Of a DNA stretch of 64,000 bases, positions 1 to 9,045 are shown in pieces. Source of the DNA: UBA3076 sp964646435. Lineage in GTDB: Bacteria; Desulfobacterota; Dissulfuribacteria; Dissulfuribacterales; UBA3076. The position numbers were made by a program, and so were the translations under genes. The notes beneath the pieces were generated by a model, which was not told where the DNA came from, ran no database searches, and saw nothing but the letters and a program-made list of their open reading frames with translations. Position 1 is the first letter of the stretch. The number at the start of each line of letters is the position of its first letter. Location: NCBI GenBank assembly GCA_964646435.1, contig CAZYEJ010000001.1, forward strand, positions 1 to 64,000. The letters are read 5' to 3'.

Positions 1-30
1 TGTCACAATCCCAGGCATCACCAATTAGTA

Positions 31-47
31 GCCGGGCCTTGCCCGGC
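31..47. other. GC-rich hairpin at the left edge
   Basis: A perfect 7-bp stem (GCCGGGC / GCCCGGC) encloses a 3-nt loop. It lies just beyond the 3' end of the minus-strand gene that follows and could slow transcription. No T-tract follows it on the minus strand, so it is not a canonical terminator. Confidence 0.3.
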
Positions 48-138
48 ACACAACACAGCGAGAAGCAAAGGGGTCTGCCCTGGAGAATTGAATCCATTGC
101 GACAACGGAGAGGGGCTTGGTTTACAACTGTTCCTTAC

Positions 139-3100
139 CTACTTACGGATTGAATCAGTTTTGGGTATACATATATCGGCGATCTGTTGCATAGATTCCA
201 GATATTCTTTTGATCGATCAAGATAGAAAGATAGTGCCTTTGAAAAATTTTTACCCACGATGCCATCAACGAATATCTGGCTGATCTCCCGTTGGCGCTG
301 GAGTACGAATTGCGAACGTACCAATATCTGGCGCTCTTCAAAAGACATTGTGCGCATGAGTGTACATAGCGCGCTCCTGGCGCGCGGTTGATACATCCAG
401 AAATAAAGAAGATCCAGGGCATTAATGATGATGATCTTTTCCAAATTACCTGCTTCAGCACTTATGGTGCGCATAAATTCCTTTGGGGACTCAAGCATTT
501 GCAAGACATCTGCCTTTGGAAAGAGTAGTTCCAATCGCGCATAAGTGTTAAATATCTGGGTAAACTTGCTCTCATAATCCCACAAACGCATGCGAATATT
601 GCGATAGCGGTCCGCCATTCCCTCAATGACTCCAGCCACGCAGTCAGAGGCCAATTTAGAGATTATTGCCGCCCATTTTTGGAGAATGGTATCAACACCT
701 ATAACACCGTATATGCTCAGGATGCCGCCTATGCCGGCGTTAAGGCCAAGGGCAATAGGTATAGACAAGATAGTACGAAAAAAATTTCCAAAAGCAGCGT
801 TCTTAGGCAGACCGCGAAACAGATTATGGGTCGTGATATACAGTCCATTGGCCAGGGCCATGAGAGAATAGAGTATGGTTGGACTGGTTGTTGTAGTAAT
901 GCCAAGTCCTTGATCAAGCACAAGGGTCTTAACCACGTAATCCAGGAGAGGAACGGAAAAACCAGTAAAAAGCAGTGAATCGGTTATACGTTGCCAACTA
1001 ATGTAGTCATTCCACCTCAAGAGTGGAGAACGCCGAATACCCCCACCCCCTAAGACCGACTGAATAATATTGCGTATTCCTGTGATCCCAAACCAGATGA
1101 AGGCGCCAAACCAGGCCAATAACCACCAGTCCTTGGTCAGGGCAAAGGTTGCAAACGCAGGGATAAAACCAACAAGCACCTTGAGCCCGTTTTTCAGACC
1201 GGTGTTCAGGTATTTCCAGGGGACCTTTTTGTGATCTGTCTTTGGAGCCTCAAGGTATAGTCCGTTATTGCACTTCTCTTGAACTCCTCCCAGTATAGCA
1301 ATATTGCCATAGGTTTTCATGTGTAAGGAATACTCTTGAAGCAGCCAATCTTGTTGGTGTTTGTAACCAATAAAACGCAATGCAGGCAAAAAGTTGAGTA
1401 GACGACAGATGAACCTTATAAAAACATTTGAGATTGCATATGGAATGTAGCTTGTGCGCAGATAAACCGTGGCGCTAACCGGAATACTTTGATATGAGGG
1501 ACTAAATGAATGGCGCAGCCTTTTTTGTGCCCCGCGACACAGAGTGTCTTTGATGACCATACCCATGCCATATAGATGACGTGAACGTCCGGTAGAATCA
1601 CTACCAATATATGATTTTAATGATGTTTTTTTATAATATGACTGTAGTGTTTGAATATCGCATAAGATATCTATAATTTTCTTTTTTTTCTCTTCAATAA
1701 GAGTAATAGATTCTCCGGATGCATCAATATTGTCTATGATGTTGCGTATAATACGTTTCAAGATAATGGCATTGCCTTTGTTTATGGCCAATTGCAGTTC
1801 ATTAATCTCTTGATTATGCGTGACGTTTTCAGTAGTATAATCTTTAAGATTGAAAATTTCCAGGTGGGTGATCATACCTTGGCAATCGTAAAGCAATTCT
1901 AGGACATCTTCGGTTCTGAGATTGGTTAGTGAGAGTGTAATTTGACAGCCAGAACGGAGGCGATTCAATTTTTCCAAAAGAGACCAGGGAAGAATATACA
2001 ACAACTTGGGCACATCAGGGCCATCCTGGGGCACATTGGGATCTGAAATATTGGGATTTTTGTCCGGTTGCAAATAGCCCTCAATAATATCTGCCGATCC
2101 TATAGTGTTCATCTCTTCCACTAATCCAGCGATTTTGGTCTGCTCTTCTTTTTGGGCTTGAGCATAAACTGAGCGCAGAGATTCAACGCGGGTTTGCATG
2201 GCCGGGAGTATATGCTTGTAAATGAATTTTGCCAGGTGCAGAATGGATATCTGACCAGCCCCTACAAAGGACAGAAATTCAGATTCATCAAGCGGGACGA
2301 GGTCAATTCTATACCTGTGATTTATGGTCAGACGATGCCTGGTATTAAATTCTTGAAATATGCGCATCACATAGCGCTGCTGGTATTCTGAAACCTTCCG
2401 GCCTTCGGCCAGAAAGGCCTTGACTGGCTCTTTGGCCAAAAACTTTAGAAAGTCCTGTGCGTCTGAAAATCCTCGCGATACCCAGATCAATTTGATGTAT
2501 TGATTGTGAAATCTGGCCAAAAATTCAATGCCAATGCGCACGGTCATGCCCATAATGGCCGCGGCCTCCAGGAGTTCCGCAGCCCCCTCCGGGGGAACAT
2601 AGTTATAGAAGACCACGGTCAAATGACGAATACCTTTGATCCACGCATCCATGATCAGGTGCGTTGCGGATTTGCGACCCTTGGTATTCACATCGTGGAC
2701 ATGATCATCAAAAGCGATTTGATTCCATTCTTCCGGCATCTCAAGTAAGTGGTAACGGCGTAATTGATTGCGGACAACACGAGGCTTGCCGGATGCCGCG
2801 GCCCGAAAATCATGGGCCAATTCAAGTTGTCTCGGTTCATCTCCGCGAGCGCGCACCAATTCCTTCATGATCTGCAAGAGGACTCGGGCCGTATTCTTAC
2901 GCAAAGGGCTATGGGCAATGTTCAAGACTTCATCGCGCAGGGAACGTAAGGCGCTAAGACGATCTTCAGCCTTACCTGCCTCCAAGGAACCCAAAAGATG
3001 GACGACCGCATAGGCAATGCGCAGTCCTGTTGAGGCAGCCATCTCCTTAATACCGTGTGGATGAAGATATGGGGCTAAAAGTTTTTTGAGATGTTTGAGG

Positions 3101-3189
3101 GATGGATCTCTGTCCAGGACATCATTGACAATCTCTAATAATCTATAGTCGCGCTGATCAAAAAAGATTTTTGAGATCCTATGAGCCAT
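139..3189 (-). CDS. Large membrane protein with degenerate PHP-like N-terminal region
   Basis: I do not recognise this family by name. About 1016 residues are read from the ATG at 3189, which has an AAGGA ribosome site 8-9 nt upstream; the frame stays open to 3282 without a good site. Residues about 161-165 read DDHVH, followed about 55 residues later by a GIE motif after alternating helix/strand text. That resembles the first and third metal motifs of PHP phosphoesterases, but the usual second 'DH' motif is missing, so catalysis is doubtful. A middle stretch has a leucine-rich look (LSLTNLRTEDVLELLYDC). Several hydrophobic spans at about residues 690-840 suggest a multi-pass membrane segment, and a soluble helical tail follows. 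No operon partner is visible: the neighbours are a broken gene and the window edge. The PHP link is an inference from motif spacing. Confidence 0.7.
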   Translation of the reverse strand: MAHRISKIFFDQRDYRLLEIVNDVLDRDPSLKHLKKLLAPYLHPHGIKEMAASTGLRIAYAVVHLLGSLEAGKAEDRLSALRSLRDEVLNIAHSPLRKNTARVLLQIMKELVRARGDEPRQLELAHDFRAAASGKPRVVRNQLRRYHLLEMPEEWNQIAFDDHVHDVNTKGRKSATHLIMDAWIKGIRHLTVVFYNYVPPEGAAELLEAAAIMGMTVRIGIEFLARFHNQYIKLIWVSRGFSDAQDFLKFLAKEPVKAFLAEGRKVSEYQQRYVMRIFQEFNTRHRLTINHRYRIDLVPLDESEFLSFVGAGQISILHLAKFIYKHILPAMQTRVESLRSVYAQAQKEEQTKIAGLVEEMNTIGSADIIEGYLQPDKNPNISDPNVPQDGPDVPKLLYILPWSLLEKLNRLRSGCQITLSLTNLRTEDVLELLYDCQGMITHLEIFNLKDYTTENVTHNQEINELQLAINKGNAIILKRIIRNIIDNIDASGESITLIEEKKKKIIDILCDIQTLQSYYKKTSLKSYIGSDSTGRSRHLYGMGMVIKDTLCRGAQKRLRHSFSPSYQSIPVSATVYLRTSYIPYAISNVFIRFICRLLNFLPALRFIGYKHQQDWLLQEYSLHMKTYGNIAILGGVQEKCNNGLYLEAPKTDHKKVPWKYLNTGLKNGLKVLVGFIPAFATFALTKDWWLLAWFGAFIWFGITGIRNIIQSVLGGGGIRRSPLLRWNDYISWQRITDSLLFTGFSVPLLDYVVKTLVLDQGLGITTTTSPTILYSLMALANGLYITTHNLFRGLPKNAAFGNFFRTILSIPIALGLNAGIGGILSIYGVIGVDTILQKWAAIISKLASDCVAGVIEGMADRYRNIRMRLWDYESKFTQIFNTYARLELLFPKADVLQMLESPKEFMRTISAEAGNLEKIIIINALDLLYFWMYQPRARSALCTLMRTMSFEERQILVRSQFVLQRQREISQIFVDGIVGKNFSKALSFYLDRSKEYLESMQQIADICIPKTDSIRK

Positions 3190-3487
3190 GAAGTTTATCC
3201 TTGAGGATAGAGGTAACTTCTCAATAAGCCATGGAAAACTGCTGAAGTCAACAACCACCGCCAGAGGCCAGCACTGAAGCATGAGTCAAATCGACAGGGA
3301 TCTGCACAAGGTCATAGGGAATTTTTCATTTTGATTTAGTTGACGTGCCGCGAAATCACGCTGAAAATCAACTGGTTCCTCTGACTTTTACAAAGGATGC
3401 TCATATTGGCACACAGTACTTCCATACCCGTCACTATCCGGGGTGCATTTCGTTGGATCTTGTTAATCTTTTTGGCTCCTCGCTGTT
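3190..3487. other. Non-coding stretch
   Basis: I see no convincing gene here. Short open frames lack ribosome sites and family resemblance. The end near 3495-3515 contains the words GAATAGGGAATAGGGGACGC; a related GGGGACGC string recurs near 21137 beside other element debris. This suggests old element flanks. Confidence 0.4.
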
Positions 3488-3976
3488 TCAGGTGAGAATA
3501 GGGAATAGGGGACGCTTGCTTAACTTCTCGTAATATATGCGATCATCGCCGAAATATCCGGTCAATTGCTTGCCGACTGTTTTCTCGATCTTCTCTGGGG
3601 TGGTTTTTGTCAAAACTTGTGTCAGAGCTCGGACAGGTTGTCCCAGTGAAAGGGGAAAACGTGAAAAACGATAGGAAGCTTGGGACCCAGGCAATCGCCG
3701 ATAGGCCACCAGCTCTGTTTGAAAATTTGGATCGTCTTCGAAGGCGCTGCGAACCTTCTCAAAAATATCGAGGGGCATAGTGACAATGCTTGTCGGTCCC
3801 TTCATAGACTTTATGTCGTAATCGCCAACGCGAAGAATCTGCGCCACGAAGTCGGCGCAATTGGCGTTGATTCTGTCCCACTTGTACTTTCCTGCCTGGA
3901 ACTTTTCTTCAATTCTTGCTGCTTCGGCATGCATTTGCTTGATGGATTTTGGGCAATACCTTTAATGCGAAACCCA
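3488..3976 (-). pseudogene. 5'-truncated papain-like (NlpC/P60-like) protein remnant
   Basis: The longest open part (3488-3934) encodes 148 residues. It contains NCADFVAQIL, which resembles the catalytic-cysteine segment of NlpC/P60 or YiiX-type papain-like hydrolases. Upstream, the coding sense appears to continue in another frame (GFALKVLPK), and removing one A from the AAAA run near 3952 joins the two frames. The sequence then ends abruptly at the border of a transposase-derived repeat at 3977/3976, so the N-terminal half is gone. I read this as a gene broken by the element and then frameshifted. The matching N-terminal half is not visible at the other end of the island. Confidence 0.5.
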
Positions 3977-4188
3977 AGGGCCCCTCGGGGATCTGATACG
4001 GAATGTGTGTGTGTCTTGGCAAGCTTGACTGACCGGTGGTAGTCTGAGACGAAGCGCAGGTGGCCGGGAAGGTGTTTTGGAAGGAATTGCCCCGATATTT
4101 TGGTATATCCTGGCCTTCAGTCTCGAAGGCCATCAAGCGAGATAAAAAATTTGCAAAAGAGTATGATGTTAAACTATTAAGCTAACTC
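3977..4188 (+). mobile_element. RAYT element 3' end (left copy of 212-bp direct repeat)
   Basis: This 212-bp sequence matches 16445-16656 at every base I compared. Read on the plus strand, its last 130 bases encode a transposase-like C-terminus with a helix-turn-helix flavour (LPRYFGISWPSVSKAIKR). A TAA stop falls inside a terminal sequence, TTAAACTATTAAGCTAACTC. That terminal sequence is the near inverse of the element's left end at 16217-16236. The N-terminal transposase half is absent here. Family knowledge: REP-associated tyrosine transposases (RAYTs, Y1/IS200-like) carry such C-terminal HTH segments. Here the copy breaks the neighbouring papain-like gene and forms the left border of the defence island. 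Confidence 0.75.
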
Positions 4189-4610
4189 AGTCCCTCATGT
4201 CCTCGTCCTAAGAATTTTAATAGGGGACATTGCCAATTTATATAATATATTTACCGACACCATCTTTCCAGGACTTCCGCGCGCGATCCACCGTCCCCTT
4301 CCACTCGAGAAAAAGCCGCATAAACGGCTTAGGGACTCACACTGAGCTCTTTGGCAAGTACCCGGCCACTTTGTCCAAAATAATGCACCAAATATAACAT
4401 ACACCAGCCAAGGCATAACTACTAACTCCCATATCTCTGGCAATGCATTTCTTAAGCTTTGACAATTCTACCTACCTATATCTTCCTTTAGATTGAGCAT
4501 CCACTTCCTCAAGCAAGGTCTCAACAAACTCAGAAGACCCCAACCCGCATTATATCCCCTATCCCTATCCCCCCTAAAAAAATCAATAACTGTAACAAGT
4601 GCTGCGTCTT
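4189..4610. other. Decayed region between the repeat and the helicase gene
   Basis: There is no intact gene. On the minus strand between about 4440 and 4260, two frames give HTH-like fragments (CIARDMGVSSYALAG, then VLAKELSVSP, a stop, and AVYAAFSRVEG). They look like a stop- and frameshift-ridden transposase or RAYT C-terminus. Words of the type CCCCTATCCC occur near the helicase end, as they do beside the other repeat copy. The transposase assignment is an inference. Confidence 0.35.
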
Positions 4611-7316
4611 TCACCACGGCATTGAAAGACGGTCAACAACATCCCTTCTTGCCAGAACCCTGGAACAGAGTTCCCAACGGTCCCGGTCTGGGTCGATTGT
4701 TGTCTGGTATCGCATCTCAAAAACGTCACGTGCCTGCCGGCGAAGATGTATGTATTTGTCCATCATCTCTTCGAGTTTCTCTACGCTTTCAATCCAATCA
4801 TCCTCAATCGTGTCCGGGAGACCGCCGAAGATATCGTACCGGTCTTTCATTCTGCGTGAGAGGACCTGGTACACTTTTTCGTCCTGCGTCTCATGATAGA
4901 CCAGATTGAGCATGTCCACGCTGCGCCGGGTCTGTCCAAAACGTTTGATACGCCCCAACCGCTGTTCCAGCCGCGATGGGTTCCAGGGCAAATCCACGTT
5001 AATGAGCGTGCCAAGGGTCTGCAGGTTCAACCCTTCGCAGGCAGCGTCGGTCGCCACAACCAGCCGGATCTCCCGTTTTTTGACAGCGTTCTTGATCTCT
5101 TCACGCTCCACGGAAGCGAAATCCTTCCCTCGGAATAGCCCGCTTTTACCTGTTCCCGCATAGACACCGACAACTTCGCTTGTGAGAGATTTTGCCAACT
5201 GCCCACCAAGCGAGTATGCGGTATCGTAATATTGGCTGAAGATGATGCAGCCGTGCTCAAGCCAGGTTTTTCCTTCACTGGGATACGATGTCAGGAAATG
5301 CTTCACCGCTTTAAGCTTTGGATCACGTGCTTCCGGGCGTGACAGCTCCTCAACGATAGCATGAAGGTAACCTGCTTCCTCATCTGTGAGCGCGCTCATT
5401 GCCTCTTCCATCAGATGGGTCTGCTCTTCTTCCTCAAAAATCTCCCTACGTAGCATTCTCTCGGCCGTTGCCCTGCCGGATGCAAAACTGGAACATATCC
5501 GCTGAAGAAGCAAGGTCTTCATGAAACCTGCAGCTTTGGTACGTTTTTGCAGCGCTTTGGTAAACAATTCTGCAGCGTTGTAAGCAAGGTCGAATGGCAG
5601 ATTTGTCAGAAGCCCCAGGCCGTTGAACCTTACTCCGGCGTAAGCAGTGGCGGGCGCATCCGGATTAGGGTAAACATTCACACCAACCTTCTCCAAAAGA
5701 CCCGCATCTTCCAAGGTCTGTCTGCGTCGCAAAACTGTATGGCGAATGAAGGGGTTGTTTTCCCTCAAGAATCCTGGCTCCAGGGCCTGACCAACCGCCT
5801 GTTGTTCAAGAAAGCCCAGTGATCCAAAACCCTGATCGGAATAAAAAATCTGCTCAGGCATCCCCAGTTGCAGACGCAAGGTTGCAAAAAGAGCATTCTC
5901 GTCTGCAGGTGGCAATGGATTGCGCAACCATTCCCAGGCATCTTTTTCATCCAAAGGCGTTTCATCCCCCTTCACCACTGGCAGCGCTTTTTCATAGTCG
6001 GCCCACCGGCTGTAAAGTTCATGGCCGAGGACAAAATCCGCACCGGCATTAAGAACACGCAGCAGGTCCCACAACTCGTTGACTTCGGTCTGGATGGGGG
6101 TTGCCGTGCCAAGTAACAGATTCTTTGTGCGAAGCCCGATTTTCAGCATAAAATCAAGCAGATTGTTCGGCTCTTCTTTTCTCTGGCCGAGACCGCCGCG
6201 TCGGCGGGCCTTGTGTGCCTCGTCCAGAACTACCGTTCCGTATTTCCGCTCGAGCAAATATTGACGTTCATTGGAATCATGGACAATCAGGCCTGTGGAA
6301 ACAATAGCAATTCGGAACGGACAGCGGATGATGTCTTCAGCACCACGCGTCTTGATAATATGCCCTTTGGGATCGAACCAAAGCTTTTTGGTGGATGACC
6401 AGACCGCGCTCGGGATGCCGAGCTTGTCTGACAATTCCACCTGCCATTGCACCGTCAGCGTCGAAGGGCAAAGAATCAGCACCGGGCCGTCTCCAAGCAG
6501 GGCCGAGATCATGGCGCTTGCTCCCAGCGACAATGTTTTGCCGACCCCAACATCATCGGCGAGCAGCAGGCGTACCTTGCCGTAAGTCTTCCGGTGTTGC
6601 ATGAACATGGTAACAAAGGAGCGCTGCCACGGCTGGAGCTGTTCACCGCCGCGGTAGATCGGGCTTTCGGCCAATGCCGCAGCCGGCAGTTCATCAACTT
6701 TTGCCTCATCAAAGCGGATTTCCACACGATCCGCAACGCGTTTGATTTCTTCAACAATGGCATCGGGCAGAGGATAGGCGTCCTGCCAGAGAGCGTCAAA
6801 CTCCTCTTCGACCCAGGCGACACCTTCCGGCGACGGATCCTCCCAAAGGATCTCGTAATTCTGGGCAAAGGCACTCTTGGTCTCGTTGATTGAACCGAGG
6901 AAACAGGTCTTTACGCCGTCTGCAGCCTCAATAACGCCAGCCTTACCATGGATAAAAACGCGGTCCTTAGGCACCACCCGTATCTCGACCCGTCCGCTGG
7001 TCAAGAGATCATGCAGCCGCCGGTAGCGATCCCGGTGGAGCAGCGCCTCAACCTCGGCAGGGGCCTTATTCCAACGTTCCTTGAGTGCTGTTTCGCGGAC
7101 ATGCTTCGACACGGCCACATCGGCCGCGTCAAGCTCGCTGTTACATACAATCTGTACCTTGGGGATAGAGGCGATCTCTTCGCCTACCAGCTCGAAGATC
7201 GAGCTGCGAAAATAGCCGGCGATACGCTTATAGGACTTTGCCCCCCGAAGCCGATCAGCGAGAAAGGCATGGTCGAGCCTCTGGCGGCGCGAGGAGAAGC
7301 GTTTGATGGTGGTCAT
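4611..7316 (-). CDS. Phospholipase D-like / SNF2-type DEAH helicase
   Basis: Probably an ATP-driven DNA translocase or nuclease of a defence system. Numbered from the ATG at 7316 (901 residues), the N-terminal 200 residues hold a PLD-like fold with an HGK motif at about 123 and a downstream GSINET segment. The helicase core follows: Walker A (ADDVGVGKT, about 253-261), DEAH (about 365-368), and a C-terminal SF2 motif VI (QRLGRIKRFGQ). I prefer 7316 because its ATG forms an ATGA overlap with the darG stop; an ATG at 7340 is possible but has a poorly spaced site. It is the last gene of the seven-gene operon. Family knowledge: stand-alone PLD-SNF2 proteins recur beside DUF1156 methylases in defence islands. 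The substrate is unknown. Confidence 0.88.
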   Translation of the reverse strand: MTTIKRFSSRRQRLDHAFLADRLRGAKSYKRIAGYFRSSIFELVGEEIASIPKVQIVCNSELDAADVAVSKHVRETALKERWNKAPAEVEALLHRDRYRRLHDLLTSGRVEIRVVPKDRVFIHGKAGVIEAADGVKTCFLGSINETKSAFAQNYEILWEDPSPEGVAWVEEEFDALWQDAYPLPDAIVEEIKRVADRVEIRFDEAKVDELPAAALAESPIYRGGEQLQPWQRSFVTMFMQHRKTYGKVRLLLADDVGVGKTLSLGASAMISALLGDGPVLILCPSTLTVQWQVELSDKLGIPSAVWSSTKKLWFDPKGHIIKTRGAEDIIRCPFRIAIVSTGLIVHDSNERQYLLERKYGTVVLDEAHKARRRGGLGQRKEEPNNLLDFMLKIGLRTKNLLLGTATPIQTEVNELWDLLRVLNAGADFVLGHELYSRWADYEKALPVVKGDETPLDEKDAWEWLRNPLPPADENALFATLRLQLGMPEQIFYSDQGFGSLGFLEQQAVGQALEPGFLRENNPFIRHTVLRRRQTLEDAGLLEKVGVNVYPNPDAPATAYAGVRFNGLGLLTNLPFDLAYNAAELFTKALQKRTKAAGFMKTLLLQRICSSFASGRATAERMLRREIFEEEEQTHLMEEAMSALTDEEAGYLHAIVEELSRPEARDPKLKAVKHFLTSYPSEGKTWLEHGCIIFSQYYDTAYSLGGQLAKSLTSEVVGVYAGTGKSGLFRGKDFASVEREEIKNAVKKREIRLVVATDAACEGLNLQTLGTLINVDLPWNPSRLEQRLGRIKRFGQTRRSVDMLNLVYHETQDEKVYQVLSRRMKDRYDIFGGLPDTIEDDWIESVEKLEEMMDKYIHLRRQARDVFEMRYQTTIDPDRDRWELCSRVLARRDVVDRLSMPW

Positions 7317-8365
7317 ACCGTCTGTGGATGTTGTAGCCATCCTTTCCGTTCAAGGATGTCCCAGGCGAGTCTGATATGCTTTTCCTGAAACATTCGCTTA
7401 TGGTCATTCCAACTATAGGTTTTGCTGACCGCCTGGTCTGCTGTTGTGGCGCCTTCGCGGTTTGCGACCCAGTGGACATTAGACAGAAGTTCCATGCCGA
7501 ATGGTGTTTCAAAGCCGGAAATGAGATCGACTACCCTTTGAAAGTGTTTCCGGGTGGAAGGATGATCTTCAAGAAAACTCTCCGCTTGTGGAAGAATTTC
7601 GGGAAGTAGGTTGATCTGCCGTTCCGGATTGTCCTCCGCATCGCCATACCCGCTAATGAAATGCCCTTCCATAAGGATCAACACGTGGCGCAGGTTCCGG
7701 GCATATGGGCCATAGAATCCCTTGTTGTACTGAAGTTTCAATCCCTCTCCCGCCTCCTGCATAAAATACATCAATTTGTGAATCTCCAGAAGTGTCACAA
7801 AAGGGTCCATGACCGCCGCAAGATAACGGCGCATCAAAACAAGCAGCGCTGCCCGCCCGACAGTCATACTTGGGATTTTCTTGGAATGGACCATTTTTTC
7901 GGCAGAAGGTGCTCCTTTAGGTTCATAGAGGAGAACATGTACATCAGTCAGATCCTGAAAGGCCTCTTCAATTCTCGTCCGCACATCCGCCCAGAGCAAA
8001 CCGCCAAGCCCACAACCAAGGGGGGGGATAGCAATGGAATGGATGTTTTTTTTGCGCACCTCTTCAACTAGGGCCTGCAGCCCGGCCTCGATATCCTCCA
8101 TCCGGCTCTTGCCTTTCCAGTGGCGTTTGGTTGGAAAATTGATCACATAACGGGGGTTATAGAGGCGGTTAAGATCATAGATGAACATCTTGCCCGGTTG
8201 CAGTTCCTTCTTGTCGCATATCGCCTTATAGCGCTTGAAATTTTCAGGAAAAACTTTCTTGAATTGTAGGGCAATTCCCCGGCCCATGACCCCGACACAG
8301 TTCACGGTGTTCACCAGCGCCTCGGCATCTGCGCGCAGTATGTCGCCTTGTGTCAATTCAATCAT
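7313..8365 (-). CDS. darG: DarG, macrodomain DNA ADP-ribosyl glycohydrolase antitoxin
   Basis: 350 residues, close to the usual DarG length. The N-terminal macrodomain shows the ADP-ribose-binding elements NTVNCVGVMGRGIALQFK and PLGCGLGG. The C-terminal half matches the winged-helix-like region typical of DarG, which contacts the toxin. Known function: it removes the ADP-ribose that DarT attaches to single-stranded DNA and also neutralises DarT directly. An AAGGAGG ribosome site lies 5-6 nt before the ATG, the strongest in the operon, which would favour antitoxin excess. The gene follows darT after 18 nt and overlaps the helicase start by 4 bp. Assignment is firm from the macrodomain motifs plus the darT neighbour. 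Confidence 0.93.
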   Translation of the reverse strand: MIELTQGDILRADAEALVNTVNCVGVMGRGIALQFKKVFPENFKRYKAICDKKELQPGKMFIYDLNRLYNPRYVINFPTKRHWKGKSRMEDIEAGLQALVEEVRKKNIHSIAIPPLGCGLGGLLWADVRTRIEEAFQDLTDVHVLLYEPKGAPSAEKMVHSKKIPSMTVGRAALLVLMRRYLAAVMDPFVTLLEIHKLMYFMQEAGEGLKLQYNKGFYGPYARNLRHVLILMEGHFISGYGDAEDNPERQINLLPEILPQAESFLEDHPSTRKHFQRVVDLISGFETPFGMELLSNVHWVANREGATTADQAVSKTYSWNDHKRMFQEKHIRLAWDILERKGWLQHPQTV

Positions 8366-8383
8366 GGGTGCCTCCTTCGATGC

Positions 8384-9034
8384 TTAATAATACCATTTTC
8401 TTTCGATTGTCACGACCGGTTTATGCTGAACATTTTGGAGAATGCTGTTGACTTGATGGCGTATCCTCTCATTCAAGACCCCGATTTTTTCCACCAGATG
8501 CCATGGGCAGGTGTCGTGAAGCAAAAACTCCGCCTGTTTACCTTCTTTAACCACCCGATCACGAAAGTCGGTGGATTTGACGGCTTCCCAATCTATCTTT
8601 TCTAGATCCTTACGACTCTTATAGAAATCGGTATAGCGAGTACCCGCATTCTGGGCGGAAAAAGCCCAGCGAATATTATGCTCATCAGCCCAATGGATGG
8701 CAGACTCCATATCAACCTGGAGGTGAAGGATAGGGCGCTGCCCCTCATGATAGAGCATATCAATGTGGTTATTTTTGTAAATGATAAAAAGCATGATAGA
8801 GCGGGGACAGAAATAGAACGGCACATAGTCACCAACCCGGGTGTTTTGGTGACAATGTACGTCAATCTCGAACAACCGCCTACGCTTAATTTCGGTCATG
8901 CCGATTGATGTCTGCCCACCACCTTGCCGGATGCGCCTCCCATCCGCTTCGATGCAACCGGCAGCCACAATGGAGGCGAGATTGTCGATATGGGTGACAT
9001 GGTAGACTTTCGGCTGGGCAGGTGGTGTTGTCAT
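8384..9034 (-). CDS. darT: DarT, DNA ADP-ribosyltransferase toxin
   Basis: 216 residues, typical DarT size. Visible landmarks: the NAD-binding start VYHVTHIDNLASIVAAG; the middle segment DYVPFYFCPRSIMLF; and the C-terminal AEFLLHDTCPW, which carries the glutamate expected to be catalytic. Known function: DarT modifies thymidine or guanosine bases in single-stranded DNA using NAD, blocking replication, and several DarTG systems protect against phage. The gene starts 11 nt after the DUF1156 methylase stop, with a GAGG site, so it is co-transcribed with that methylase. Embedding the toxin inside a methylase/ATPase operon instead of in a stand-alone pair is the notable point. Confidence 0.93.
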   Translation of the reverse strand: MTTPPAQPKVYHVTHIDNLASIVAAGCIEADGRRIRQGGGQTSIGMTEIKRRRLFEIDVHCHQNTRVGDYVPFYFCPRSIMLFIIYKNNHIDMLYHEGQRPILHLQVDMESAIHWADEHNIRWAFSAQNAGTRYTDFYKSRKDLEKIDWEAVKSTDFRDRVVKEGKQAEFLLHDTCPWHLVEKIGVLNERIRHQVNSILQNVQHKPVVTIERKWYY

Positions 9035-9045
9035 ACAACCCTCAC

